Of a DNA stretch of 64,000 nucleotides, positions 18,998 through 27,674 are shown piece by piece (position 1 is the first letter of the stretch; each line of letters opens with the position of its first letter). Under the pieces are notes generated by a model. It saw nothing but the letters and a program-made list of their open reading frames with translations. It made no database searches and was not told where the DNA came from. The stretch comes from Rhizobium leguminosarum bv. trifolii WSM1325 (GTDB lineage Bacteria > Pseudomonadota > Alphaproteobacteria > Rhizobiales > Rhizobiaceae): the NCBI GenBank assembly GCA_000023185.1, contig CP001626.1, positions 286,313 through 350,312 of the forward strand, written 5' to 3'. Made by a program: the position numbers and the translations under genes.

Positions 18998-19442
18998 TCC
19001 ATGCCAACGAGATGAACAGTGAGACCTAGGGTCGCTAGTCCGACTTAGGTCCGGCTTTCCCTCGGCACAATCGGGCCTAGATTGTCCTGATGCTTGTTGA
19101 AAGGACGTCAGGGAGGTTCTAGCAATGTTGCCGACTCCAGTCAGAACCTCCCTGATGAATTGCCAAGTCGCCGAACCGTGTTGGAAACGAACAATGCAAA
19201 GAGTCGGGATAAAGCGAAGACTTCCCTCCGCTGATGCTTGTGGTGAGCGGTCAGGAAAAGCACAGGCTGGCTCGATCACTCGGCGACGATGTCGATGCCC
19301 CGATTATCAGGTGGCCGGTAGTGATTGCGAGGAACATATTGCGGGGATACAGACATGCCTTCATTCGGGCCAATGTCCACGCTAGGATAGCTCGGCCCGC
19401 CGGAGGCTCCAAATCATCGGTTGACATTCAAAAGGCAACGAC
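18998..19442. other. 445-base gap with a 13-bp inverted repeat, no recognised gene
   Basis: Neither strand gives a recognisable protein. The notable element is the long inverted repeat at 19108-19155, listed separately. A plus-strand frame at 19234-19479 reads protein-like for about 45 residues but has no family features and runs into the esterase start. The stretch is probably decayed sequence between the mobilisation genes and the esterase. Confidence 0.4.
19108..19155. repeat. 13-bp perfect inverted repeat
   Basis: TCAGGGAGGTTCT at 19108-19120 and AGAACCTCCCTGA at 19143-19155 are exact reverse complements separated by 22 bases. No U-tract follows, so a classical terminator is unlikely. 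It could be a binding site, an RNA hairpin or the relic of a mobile-element end. Confidence 0.6.
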
Positions 19443-20381
19443 ATGCTCAAAACAATGGCAGTCGGCTTGGCCGCCTTGATCGCCATGTATGTTCTGGGCG
19501 GCATGAGCGCGAGACATGAGATCTTTCCTTGGCCACAACTTTCCGCGCTGAAGAAAATGGTTGGCGGAGAGAAGGCGGCGGCTCCAAGCCGTTATACGTT
19601 CGACGACAACGAACGACTGATCGGGGATGAATCAAAAACGCTTGTGGCCTGCCCGCCTCAGACTGACCGAACTGCTGTCTTACTCATTCTTGGCCAATCG
19701 AACGCGGCCAACTACGGTGGACAACGGCACCGCTCGAATTATGGCGCTCGCGTTGTAAACGCCTTTGACAAACGCTGCTTCATCGCGGCGTCGCCACTTC
19801 TTGGATCGACCAATACGAGGGGAGAGTATTGGACGCTTCTTGGGAACAATTTGATAGCATCGGGTCAAAATGACAACGTCATCCTCGCACCTCTCGCATA
19901 TTCCGGATCTGAGGTCGCACGATGGGCGGCAGGTGGTGACTTCAATCCCGTGCTAGTCGATACAGTGAAACAGCTTCAGGGTTCCGGTTACCGGATAACG
20001 AACGTCCTCTGGGTGCAAGGAGAGGCGGACCTCGTTATGGGCACCACTGCGAAGGCCTACCAGGAACGTTTCATGTCGATGGTTGACACGTTGCGTCAGC
20101 ACGGCGTCGAAGCACCCGTTTACATTTCGATTGCATCGAAATGCCTCGAACCGAGCAACGGCGGCTTCAAGGAGCATATTCCAGACAATGCGATCGTACG
20201 GGCGCAACTGGCCCTGTCAAAAAGCAGCCATGGTATCCGAGAGGGGGTAAATTCTGATGCGTTACTCGATGGAGACGACCGCTACGACGATTGCCATTTC
20301 GGGGGCACAGGCGGGGAGAAAGCGGCCCGGGCCTGGCTGAATCTTCTGCGCGGCGATCGCCATCTGGAAACCTCGCAATAG
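19443..20381 (+). CDS. SGNH/SASA-family carbohydrate esterase (sialate O-acetylesterase domain)
   Basis: The 312-residue protein starts with a probable membrane anchor or uncleaved signal (MAVGLAALIAMYVLGGM). Family blocks follow: VLLILGQSNAANYGG near residue 80, with the nucleophile Ser in GQSN; NVLWVQGEADLVMG near residue 190; and DDCHFGGTGGEKAA near residue 282, holding the Asp-x-x-His pair. This order matches SASA-domain acetyl-esterases acting on sugars. It would work in the periplasm or at the surface. Removing O-acetyl groups from the EPS encoded 6 kb away is plausible but inferred. It is monocistronic on the available evidence. Confidence 0.85.
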   Translation: MLKTMAVGLAALIAMYVLGGMSARHEIFPWPQLSALKKMVGGEKAAAPSRYTFDDNERLIGDESKTLVACPPQTDRTAVLLILGQSNAANYGGQRHRSNYGARVVNAFDKRCFIAASPLLGSTNTRGEYWTLLGNNLIASGQNDNVILAPLAYSGSEVARWAAGGDFNPVLVDTVKQLQGSGYRITNVLWVQGEADLVMGTTAKAYQERFMSMVDTLRQHGVEAPVYISIASKCLEPSNGGFKEHIPDNAIVRAQLALSKSSHGIREGVNSDALLDGDDRYDDCHFGGTGGEKAARAWLNLLRGDRHLETSQ

Positions 20382-20707
20382 TCAGGCGTTGGAGCCTGAA
20401 CAACGCTGTCGGTACAGGCCCGGCAGGCGTATTTGGGACGGCGGTGACGAGGACGCGTGCACTGCGCTGGAACGACGCCCAACCGTTCGGACACGTCCTC
20501 GCCAAGCCATGCAAGCCTCCGCCGCAGAGCAGATGGGGGCTTTCCGGCTCGATGATCTCCTCGATACGAGGAAGATGGACGGGCCGCAATTGGCGGCGCG
20601 TGTTTTGGGGTGCTGCTTGCCTGAAGGGCTATCGGCCTCGGCTCTGCATGAACGGTCGCGATAGCTGTCTCAAGGTCTTCCACCGCGAGATCCCTTCGCT
20701 TGTCCAT
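20380..20707 (-). pseudogene. IS66-family transposase (TnpC) N-terminal fragment, frameshifted
   Basis: The minus strand reads AVEDLETAIATVHAE, then in a second frame HLPRIEEIIEPESPHLLCGG, then back in the first frame GEDVSERLGVVPAQ and RPKYACRACTDSVVQAPTP. These are consecutive blocks of the N-terminal zinc-binding part of IS66 TnpC transposases. Two frame switches and loss of the DDE catalytic portion make it a dead fragment. No matching IS ends were located. It lies just beyond the esterase gene and marks past insertion activity next to the mobilisation region. Confidence 0.75.
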
Positions 20708-21048
20708 GGAAAGGCGATCACAGATCAGGGCGGCGAGAACAATGTGGGAGCAGAAGACGGACCGCTCGATGTGCTATCGCGTGTACGTCGTGAATCAAAT
20801 GCCGAACTTGCGACTGTCAGCACTTCTTGTTCTTGAGATCGTGCCTGCCTCGGCAAGGACGCTCCTCCAAACAATGAGCATACCAGGCGAAGGCGCGTCC
20901 GCGCCGGCGCCAGTTCGCGCACGGCTTAACCGGTTAAAAGGGCAGCCGCAGGAGGGTTAGCGGAGCGCCGCTCGGGAACGAGCGGAACCCGGGACCGACT
21001 GCCCCCGGCAAGCCGTTCCGATTGGGGTGTACCGGCGATCCCCTCGCC
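20708..21048. other. Gap with a 12-bp palindrome, no recognised gene
   Basis: This is the remaining stretch between the IS66 fragment and the LysR gene. It contains the perfect palindrome TTAACCGGTTAA at 20926-20937, which resembles an operator for a dimeric repressor but has no adjacent intact target gene. GC-rich repeats follow (GCGGAGCGCCGCTCG-type). No protein family was recognised in any frame. Confidence 0.4.
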
Positions 21049-21939
21049 TCACCTGCCCGGCCTCGCCAACGACCTCGCGATATCGACAATGTCATCGCGC
21101 GAGGCGGTTGGGTCGTCCTTGCTCCACGCAACACCGAGCCCGATCCTGAAGTCGATGCCTCTGACAGCCTTCAGTTCGAAGTCCCGGTTCGGCAGGCCCT
21201 CGGTCCATTCCGGCGCAAAGCCGATGCCAAGGCCTGCCGAGACCAGCGACACCAGTGAATAGGTATCATCGCAGCTATAGGCGATGTTGCGGGTCAGATC
21301 GTATTCCTCGAACTTCTCGTTGAAGTACCGCTCGGTGTAGGAGAGGTTCTTGCGATTGAAGGCGATGATCCTTTCCGAGCGCAGGTCGTCGATGGCGATC
21401 TCCGCCCGCTCCGCCAGCCGGTTGCTCCTCGCCACCGCCAGCAGATACCGCTCATGGGCGATCGAGGAGAAGCGCAACGAGCCGATGTTTTCCACCGGCC
21501 GGATGAAGCCGAGATTGATCTGGCCGTTTTCCAGGCCGCGGATGATGTCGCCGGTATTGCCGCTTGATATATGAATGCGGATATCCGGGTACTTGCGGGC
21601 GATCTTTCCAAGAAACGCCGGCAGCACGCCGGTGGTCGCCGGATAGACGGTACCGATCCTGATCTGCCGGATCGTCTTGCCGGCCACCGCCCTGGTGATC
21701 TCGGCACTCAGATCGACCTCGCTCAGGATCCCGACGCAGCGTTCGTGGAAGATCTCCCCTGCCCGCGTCAGTTCCACCCGCCTGGTCGAGCGGATGAACA
21801 GCGGACAGCCGAGTTCCCGCTCCAGCGCCTGCACGTGATTGGAAAGCGCCGGCTGGGCGATGCGCACCTTGGCGGCCGCCCGGCCGAAATGCAGTTCCTC
21901 GGCCACCGCGACGAAGTAGGAGAGCTGGCGTAGTTCCAT
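21049..21939 (-). CDS. LysR-family transcriptional regulator
   Basis: The 296-residue protein begins MELRQLSYFVAVAEELHFG and continues RAAAKVRIAQPALSNHVQALE, the winged helix-turn-helix of LysR proteins. Its opening matches the BenM/CatR-like subgroup, which often senses aromatic or small organic acids. The co-inducer domain follows (IRIGTVYPATTGVLPAFLG, LGFIRPVENIGSLRF, VSAGLGIGFAPEW). I chose ATG 21939; 16 upstream in-frame residues to 21987 are arginine-rich and not family-like. No target operon lies divergently next to it except the small Xre gene, so its regulon is unknown. Confidence 0.92.
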   Translation of the reverse strand: MELRQLSYFVAVAEELHFGRAAAKVRIAQPALSNHVQALERELGCPLFIRSTRRVELTRAGEIFHERCVGILSEVDLSAEITRAVAGKTIRQIRIGTVYPATTGVLPAFLGKIARKYPDIRIHISSGNTGDIIRGLENGQINLGFIRPVENIGSLRFSSIAHERYLLAVARSNRLAERAEIAIDDLRSERIIAFNRKNLSYTERYFNEKFEEYDLTRNIAYSCDDTYSLVSLVSAGLGIGFAPEWTEGLPNRDFELKAVRGIDFRIGLGVAWSKDDPTASRDDIVDIARSLARPGR

Positions 21940-22072
21940 GAATGCCCTGTCCCGACGACGTCTCACGCCGCCCTCGCGCTTCAGCACTGAGCTAGGCTAT
22001 AGTCGCCGTTGATAGAATCAGCTCGCGCGGGAGGTAGCCCCCGCAAAGTGTGCATACGACGCAAAAATCGCC

Positions 22073-22342
22073 ATGTCAAGGCGAATTCGATATGGGGAAG
22101 CGATTTTGTTGCCTATTCAGTGTAAGATGGCGCGAACCGCGCTGGAGATGGGCGTGAAACAACTCGCCGATGCAGCCGCTGTCTCAACAAATACGATCGT
22201 GAGATTTGAGCGCGGCGAGGATCTGAAGCCGAGGACAATCGCAGCCATTCGGACAGTTTTAGAAGAAGCAGGGGTTATATTCCTCGATGGCGATTACTCT
22301 GGGGTCGGTGGTCCCGGAATTCGGTTGAAGGCAATGGAATGA
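22073..22342 (+). CDS. Small Xre-family helix-turn-helix regulator
   Basis: The 89-residue protein contains LPIQCKMARTALEMGVKQLA, then DAAAVSTNTIVRFERGEDLK and VLEEAGVIFLDGD. This is the compact rhizobial Xre type, a single HTH followed by an AGVxFLDGD end. The ATG at 22073 gives 13 extra residues before the family part. A TTG near 22108 is an alternative start. It is divergent from the LysR gene. Such proteins usually act as phage-type or metabolic repressors; the target is unknown. Confidence 0.75.
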   Translation: MSRRIRYGEAILLPIQCKMARTALEMGVKQLADAAAVSTNTIVRFERGEDLKPRTIAAIRTVLEEAGVIFLDGDYSGVGGPGIRLKAME

Positions 22343-22742
22343 CGCACGGCAAGTCCACAGCGCTGGTCGAACTTATAGCGCGGTTCGAATCCGCTCTTCA
22401 CGCGTTTTGTGTGCCCATGATCTCCTGCAAGACGTCCCGAAGTCGTGCGTCCTTGGCCGATAAAATGGCGTCTCGCAGTTTCAGGAGGCTGGGCGCATTG
22501 ACAGAACGTCTCATCCGGAGCGATCGAGTGTTTTTCGAGCAGGACCGTCGCGTCGGCATCGTTCAGGGCATCGAACGGGCTCAGCGAATACTTCGAACAG
22601 ACCGGCAATCAGATGCACGGTTTACCGCCGTCGCTGAAGTTGAGGTGGCTGGCGTGCTCCTGCAAGCCAGCCACCTCACTCGTTGACTTTCCTGACGAGG
22701 CCTGGAATGTGGCGCGACATTTCCAATAGAAGGCGCGACCTG
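22343..22742. other. 400-base gap with a strong stem-loop, no recognised gene
   Basis: Open frames on both strands (for example plus 22339-22686) have no family features and opposing frames are equally open, so I do not call a gene. The notable element is the 13-bp inverted repeat at 22641-22678, listed separately, close to the 3' end of the methyltransferase. Confidence 0.4.
22641..22678. terminator. 13-bp perfect stem-loop after the methyltransferase gene
   Basis: TGAGGTGGCTGGC (22641-22653) and GCCAGCCACCTCA (22666-22678) pair perfectly around a 12-base loop. It lies 64 bases beyond the stop of the leftward methyltransferase gene. No U-tract follows on either strand, so it may stabilise the mRNA end or stop transcription with Rho. 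Confidence 0.45.
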
Positions 22743-23792
22743 TCAGGTGGCCTCGAGGATCATGTTGAGGGGCGTCTGGGCTGCACGCCGGATATGAGTG
22801 AAACCGCCTGAGCGGATCACCTCGGCCAATCGCCGCTCTCCCGCTTGCGCACCGAGTGCCAGCCCTGTCTCCTGCGCAAGCGAGGTCGGAACGCAGATCA
22901 TCGTCGAGGCGGAGTAATAGAGCCGTCCAACCGGATTGATATTCTCCTCCAGCGTATCTCCGGCCATTGGTTCGACCACCATCCACGCACCGCCCTCCTT
23001 TAACGCCTTTCGGATATGAGCCGCAGCGGCTTTCGGGTCGCCCATGTCGTGCAAGCAGTCGAAGCAGGTGATCAAATCGAAATCTCGCCCGTCGAAATCC
23101 TGCGCCCTGCCGACCTCGAAGTGCAGGTTCGTCAACCCGTGTGCCTGGGCGTGCGCGGAAGCAGCGGCGATCGAGCCCGGATGGAAGTCGTAGCCCACGA
23201 ACCGGGAATTGGGAAACGCCTGCGCCATCAGGATCGTCGAAAGCCCGTGCCCACATCCGACGTCCGCCACCTTCGCACCCGCTTTCAACCTGTCGGTGAC
23301 ACCGTCGAGCGCCGGCAGCCAGTCCTGCACAAGGGCATTGACATAACCTGGGCGGAATAGCCGCGCGACGGCGCAGAACATGCAGCCAGCCTGATCGCCC
23401 CAGGCAACGCCTCGGCCGGTTTTGAAGGCGGACTGCACCTTCGGCTGGTTTTCGACCATCGCAGCAGCGGTATCGAATGCGCCGATCAGATTGACCGGGC
23501 TGTCCGGCTCGGCAAACACGAAGGCCTGTTCGGGCGTCAGCGAGAACAATCCTCGCTCATGGTGCACATAACCGGAGGCGGCCTGTGCCGCCAGCCACTC
23601 GCGCACATAGCGAGGTGCGCATCCCGAGGCATCGGCAAGTTCGTCGGCCTTCACCGGCCCGGTCTCCTTCAGCGTCCTGTACAGCCCAAGAGCATCCCCG
23701 ATCCGGACTAGCGGCACGCTGACCGCTCCGCCAAGATCGCCAAGGACGCGGCCCACGAGTTCATTGAGCGTTGTTTCGTTGATTTCCGTCAC
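22743..23792 (-). CDS. Winged-helix SAM-dependent methyltransferase (Rv2258c-like)
   Basis: I place the start at GTG 23792, six bases after GGGAGG; the longer frame to 23921 has unrelated sequence. The 349-residue protein has an N-terminal winged-helix part at about residues 20-95 (GLYRTLKETGPVKADELADA, YVREWLAAQAASGYV). A Rossmann methyltransferase follows with SAM motif I VADVGCGHG at 175-183, VGYDFHP and ITCFDCLHDMGDP. This is the class annotated as Rv2258c-like methyltransferases, which methylate small molecules. The substrate is unknown. It is transcribed in the same direction as the hydrolase-LuxR gene upstream, 174 bases apart. Confidence 0.85.
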   Translation of the reverse strand: MTEINETTLNELVGRVLGDLGGAVSVPLVRIGDALGLYRTLKETGPVKADELADASGCAPRYVREWLAAQAASGYVHHERGLFSLTPEQAFVFAEPDSPVNLIGAFDTAAAMVENQPKVQSAFKTGRGVAWGDQAGCMFCAVARLFRPGYVNALVQDWLPALDGVTDRLKAGAKVADVGCGHGLSTILMAQAFPNSRFVGYDFHPGSIAAASAHAQAHGLTNLHFEVGRAQDFDGRDFDLITCFDCLHDMGDPKAAAAHIRKALKEGGAWMVVEPMAGDTLEENINPVGRLYYSASTMICVPTSLAQETGLALGAQAGERRLAEVIRSGGFTHIRRAAQTPLNMILEAT

Positions 23793-23966
23793 GTGAATTC
23801 CTCCCAGTGCACGGATGGCGTCCTGCCATCCGTAACGCCGAGGATGAAGCTTGCCGTCTCGGCGGGCATGAGGCGGTTGTCCCGCGTCTGCGAAGAAATC
23901 CCGCTCCTTGGAGGGACACATGTCCCATTGGCATCGGAGGAGGTCTATCCACCTGCAGAAGCGGGA

Positions 23967-25025
23967 CTATCGGGAGAGCGCGACGACGATCGCTTGCGAG
24001 CGGCTATGCACGCCGAGTTTGCTGAATATCACCGACAGCTGGTTTCGCACGGTCTTTGCACTCTTGCCAAGCCGTTCTGCGATCGCGCGGTTGTCTAGCC
24101 CCTCCGCAACGAGGTCGAGAAGGGCGGCCTCGGCGGGTGTCAGACCGGCCTCACTGACCGCACGCGGCCGCACCGACCGATCCTGCCCGAGAAAGGCAGC
24201 AAGTTCCGTTTGAAACACCTTCCACGCGGGCTCGTCCGGCAAGAGCACATGGTTCTTGCTCTCAAGCGGCACGAAGCTCGCGCCCGGAATCGCGGCGGCG
24301 AGCTTGCAACCCTGATCAAACGGCACGCGCATGTCACCGCGGCTGTGTACGATCAACGTCGGAACGCTCAGCATCGCCGCAAGATCCAGCACATCGATCC
24401 CCTGCATCTGCCAAAGCAGTTGTGCGGCGACGTCGGCCGTTGCCGTTTGCCGCTCGAGATCGCCCCACCAGCGATGCTGTTCAGGCGTGCCGTCGGGGAT
24501 AAAGAGATTGGTGAAGAACCGGCAAAACGCCGGATTGTCGCGTCCCCAGCCGACGCGAACGAAATTGACAAGGGTCTCGGCTTCCAGCCGCTCCGCCTCG
24601 GTCTGAGCTCTGGCGCGGGCACCCTGACCATAGGCGTTCAAAAGCACCAGATGCGATACTCGCTCGGGATATTTGAGGGCATATGCGATAGCGAGCGCGC
24701 CGCCCTGCGAAAGACCGAGGAGGACGAAGCGCGGCTCCTCGATCGACGCCGCCACGGCAGCAAGGTCGGCGTGCCACGCTTCGACCGAGAGGTCAAAGAC
24801 ATGCCGGTCCGACAGGCCGCAGCCGCGCGGATCATAGCGTACAAACCGGTTGTGGGCGGACAGTGCCTGGAGCCACGGCCGCCACACCGGGCTTTCGAGA
24901 TCGTAATCGACATGGCTCAGCCAGTGCGCCGCCCGCAGGATCACCTGACCCCGCCCGCAAGAGGCCATGGCAATACGGGTGCCGTCCTCGGCTGTAGCGA
25001 ACCGTATGGTCTGACTGAGTTTCAT
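23967..25025 (-). CDS. Alpha/beta-hydrolase fused to a LuxR-type DNA-binding domain
   Basis: The 352-residue protein has two parts. Residues 1-280 form an alpha/beta-hydrolase: RYDPRGCGLSD near 63, nucleophile elbow GLSQGG with Ser106, VPTLIVHSRGDMRVPF for the acid, and ESKNHVLLPDEP for the His. Residues 290-352 are a LuxR/GerE helix-turn-helix: GLTPAEAALLDLVAEGLDNR followed by AIAERLGKSAKTVRNQLSVI and FSKLGVHSRSQA. The fusion suggests a regulator whose sensor is a hydrolase fold, possibly binding or cleaving a small ester or lactone. The triad appears intact, so catalysis is possible. Target genes are unknown; the adjacent methyltransferase is a candidate. Confidence 0.9.
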   Translation of the reverse strand: MKLSQTIRFATAEDGTRIAMASCGRGQVILRAAHWLSHVDYDLESPVWRPWLQALSAHNRFVRYDPRGCGLSDRHVFDLSVEAWHADLAAVAASIEEPRFVLLGLSQGGALAIAYALKYPERVSHLVLLNAYGQGARARAQTEAERLEAETLVNFVRVGWGRDNPAFCRFFTNLFIPDGTPEQHRWWGDLERQTATADVAAQLLWQMQGIDVLDLAAMLSVPTLIVHSRGDMRVPFDQGCKLAAAIPGASFVPLESKNHVLLPDEPAWKVFQTELAAFLGQDRSVRPRAVSEAGLTPAEAALLDLVAEGLDNRAIAERLGKSAKTVRNQLSVIFSKLGVHSRSQAIVVALSR

Positions 25026-25136
25026 CGGTCGAGAATATCGCAGCCGACGATCGCATAACAGACCTATCTCCTACGGGGGCGATTCCAATTGATCCAGCGA
25101 TGGCCTGTAGTTTGTGAATTTCATGATATGCCCAGT

Positions 25137-26759
25137 CTATGCGAGGATAAGGCCGGCAGCTTTGCCTGCCGCAGCCATGACGGCAGCGTTGGTGTTGCCG
25201 CTGACGATCGTTGGCATCAGAGACGCGTCTACGACCCGCAAGCCTCGTGTACCCCAGACCCTGAGGCTGGAATCCAGGACCGCATCTGGGTCGCTGTCTT
25301 GACCCATCTTGCACGTGCCGACAGGGTGATAGCCGGTTTTAACAGTGCGCTTGCAATGAGCGGCGAGGGCCTCGTCACTTGTCGCGTCCGCGCCAGGGAA
25401 TATCTCTTTTTCGATCAGCTCACGCATGGGGGACGCTTCGAGAACCGTCCGGGCGAACCGGAACCCTGCAATGGTCAGGCGCAGGTCATCGGGATGGCCG
25501 AAGATCTGGGTGTCGACGATCGGGTTTTCGAATGGATCGCTTGAGGCCAACGTCACCGATCCTCTCGCCTTTGGACGAAGCAGAAGCGAGTTGATCGTGA
25601 CGCCATCACCGGGTTCGGTGCCCATGACGTCCCGGTCCAGGTAGACGGTCGGCACACAGAACATCTGGATCGTCGGTCGATCGTTATTGCCGTCAGGGTC
25701 GTAGAACGCGCAGGTCTCCACCCCAGTCGTCGACACCGGACCCGTCTTGAACATGAGATACTGCAGCCCAGCTTTGATCATCGGCCAGCCTCGGTCCGCA
25801 CCGTAATAGCCAAACGCCCCCTTCGTGGTTGCAACGACCGGGCACTCGTAATGATCCTGCAGGTTTTTGCCGACGCCAGGCAGCACGACTTTCTTCTGGA
25901 TATTATGCTTGGTGAGTTCGTCATCCGGTCCAACACCAGAAATCATCAGCAGTTTTGGCGTCTGGTAGGCTCCAGCGGCAAGAATGATCTCCCCCGCGCT
26001 CGCGGATTTCCGGCTCCCGTTGCGTATGTAATCGACGCCAGTCGCGCGATCGCTTTCCATCCTGATCGAGGTGACGGTCGCTTCCGTCTCGATGGTCAGC
26101 AGCGGATCGCTCATCACCGGTGCGAGGAAGGCATCGACGGCGCTGGACCGCCTTCTGGTCTTCCAGTCTATGGTATGCTGCATGAATCCGACGCCAAACT
26201 GATGTGCGCCGTTGAAGTCCGGGTTGTAGGGGATTCCCATGGCTTGCAGGGTTTTCACGTAGGTCCGTGTCATCGCACTTGTGTGTCCAAGATGTGAGAT
26301 CTTCAGCGGCCCGCCGACACCATGGAAGTCGCCGGCAAGATGATCATTGTCCTCCTGCGCCTTAAAATATGGAAGCAGGTCGCCGTAGGACCAGGCGCCG
26401 TCATTGGATCCTTTCGGCGTGACCAGTTCGTTCCAAAGATCAAAATCCGCCTCCTGTCCGCGCATGTAGACCATCGCGTTGACGGCACTGCCGCCACCTA
26501 GAACCTTGCCCTGCGGCACAATGGGACCACGGCCGTCCAGTTGGGGCTGCGGCTTGGTTTGATGCATGGCGAGATATGTGTCTTTGGCAAGGAACTTCAT
26601 ATACCCGGCTGGAAAGCTCATGATCGGATTGGCTTTTGCGGGTCCGCGCTCCAGAAGCAGGACGCGCGCCTTGCCCTCGCGCACCAGTTTCTCGGCGACG
26701 ACGCAGGCGGAGCTTCCTCCACCAACGATGATGTAATCGTAACGGTCACTCGCAGGCAT
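25137..26759 (-). CDS. GMC-family FAD-dependent oxidoreductase
   Basis: The 540-residue protein resembles choline and alcohol dehydrogenases of the glucose-methanol-choline family. It has the N-terminal FAD site YDYIIVGGGSSACVVAEKL, then PQGKVLGGGSAVNAMVYMRG (GMC signature 1), GEIILAAGAYQTPKLLMISG (signature 2) and, near the C-terminus, GYHPVGTCKMG with the catalytic His and GLRVVDASLMPTIVSGN. The third glycine of the usual GGGSAG site is Ala here. It is the last gene of the sugar-transport operon, preceded by GGAG. It probably oxidises the imported sugar or a derivative; electron acceptor unknown. Confidence 0.92.
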   Translation of the reverse strand: MPASDRYDYIIVGGGSSACVVAEKLVREGKARVLLLERGPAKANPIMSFPAGYMKFLAKDTYLAMHQTKPQPQLDGRGPIVPQGKVLGGGSAVNAMVYMRGQEADFDLWNELVTPKGSNDGAWSYGDLLPYFKAQEDNDHLAGDFHGVGGPLKISHLGHTSAMTRTYVKTLQAMGIPYNPDFNGAHQFGVGFMQHTIDWKTRRRSSAVDAFLAPVMSDPLLTIETEATVTSIRMESDRATGVDYIRNGSRKSASAGEIILAAGAYQTPKLLMISGVGPDDELTKHNIQKKVVLPGVGKNLQDHYECPVVATTKGAFGYYGADRGWPMIKAGLQYLMFKTGPVSTTGVETCAFYDPDGNNDRPTIQMFCVPTVYLDRDVMGTEPGDGVTINSLLLRPKARGSVTLASSDPFENPIVDTQIFGHPDDLRLTIAGFRFARTVLEASPMRELIEKEIFPGADATSDEALAAHCKRTVKTGYHPVGTCKMGQDSDPDAVLDSSLRVWGTRGLRVVDASLMPTIVSGNTNAAVMAAAGKAAGLILA

Positions 26760-26779
26760 TGGGAACTCCGTAATCGATA

Positions 26780-27670
26780 TCAGATGCTGGAGGGGCGCAT
26801 GTGGATGCTGCCAGAGATGGCTTCACCGGATTTCAAAACCTTGAGACCGCCAAGGTCGGGCATATTGTGGCCGTTGGCCAGATGGCTCATCGGCTCAAAG
26901 CAAAAGTAGTCACGCTTGAAGCTCGTATCGAAAGTCGTATCTGATACGAACACAAAGGCGTGCTTGAAAATGGCGTCGGCAGTTAAGTGGAGCGATGTAT
27001 TCCGCTCCGGCCAAGTGATGAGTGCTTCACCACTCCAATCCTCGAACCCGTTGTTGACCCAATGTTGGGGCAGCGACGCCGGAGAACTAAAATCCAGCTC
27101 CTTCGGTATTTCGGTCTGGTGGCCTGGCAGCCATCCTTCGACTTCCGTCCAAAACTTGCGAGCCGGAGCAAGCAACGTCGTCTTCGGCGTCATCGGAAAG
27201 TAAGGATGCCAGCCGAGTCCGAACGGCAGTGAGCGTTGGCCACGATTTTCGACCGCAAGCGTCATGGTCAACCCTTGTTCGTCGAGGGCGAAGCGCTGCC
27301 GGGCTTGGTATTCGTATGGGGTGCCTTGGCCCTCGTGGGCGAACACCAGTTCAACCGACGTCGGTGTCCTCCGTCCGATAGACCAGTCCGCCTGCCAGCC
27401 TTCGCCGTGCAGATAGTGCTTGTCCCAATCCGTGTTCAGGCGGAAGTGATAGTCGCTTCCTTCAAACGAGAATTTATTGTCTTTCACTCTGTTGCCGAAT
27501 GGCACAAGCGGGTAGCAGGAAGAGCTAAGCGCATCGACGTCGTCGGACAGGCAGGGACGCAGAAGCGCTGTCCTGGCCGACCCGACATCTCGCCAAAAGC
27601 CGAGCACAAGCCCTCCTCTTGTCGAGACGCGAAGAGACAGCGGCCCAGCCTCAAGGCTTACAATGGACAT
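26780..27670 (-). CDS. Aldose 1-epimerase family protein
   Basis: The 296-residue protein interconverts alpha and beta anomers of a free sugar, or a related substrate. Conserved blocks are YPLVPFGNRVKDNKF near residue 52, WDKHYLHGEGWQADW near 82, LPFGLGWHPYFPMTP with the likely general-acid His near 150, and FCFEPMSHLANG with the catalytic Glu near 263. It lies 4 bases after the permease gene and 20 before the GMC gene. It is therefore inside the sugar operon and supports an aldose as imported substrate. Confidence 0.88.
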   Translation of the reverse strand: MSIVSLEAGPLSLRVSTRGGLVLGFWRDVGSARTALLRPCLSDDVDALSSSCYPLVPFGNRVKDNKFSFEGSDYHFRLNTDWDKHYLHGEGWQADWSIGRRTPTSVELVFAHEGQGTPYEYQARQRFALDEQGLTMTLAVENRGQRSLPFGLGWHPYFPMTPKTTLLAPARKFWTEVEGWLPGHQTEIPKELDFSSPASLPQHWVNNGFEDWSGEALITWPERNTSLHLTADAIFKHAFVFVSDTTFDTSFKRDYFCFEPMSHLANGHNMPDLGGLKVLKSGEAISGSIHMRPSSI

Positions 27671-27674
27671 GAGA

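Noticed and set aside
22339..22686. 115-codon plus-strand frame after the Xre gene
   Set aside because: The opposing frame is equally open, there is no ribosome site or family feature, and it runs into the 13-bp stem-loop.
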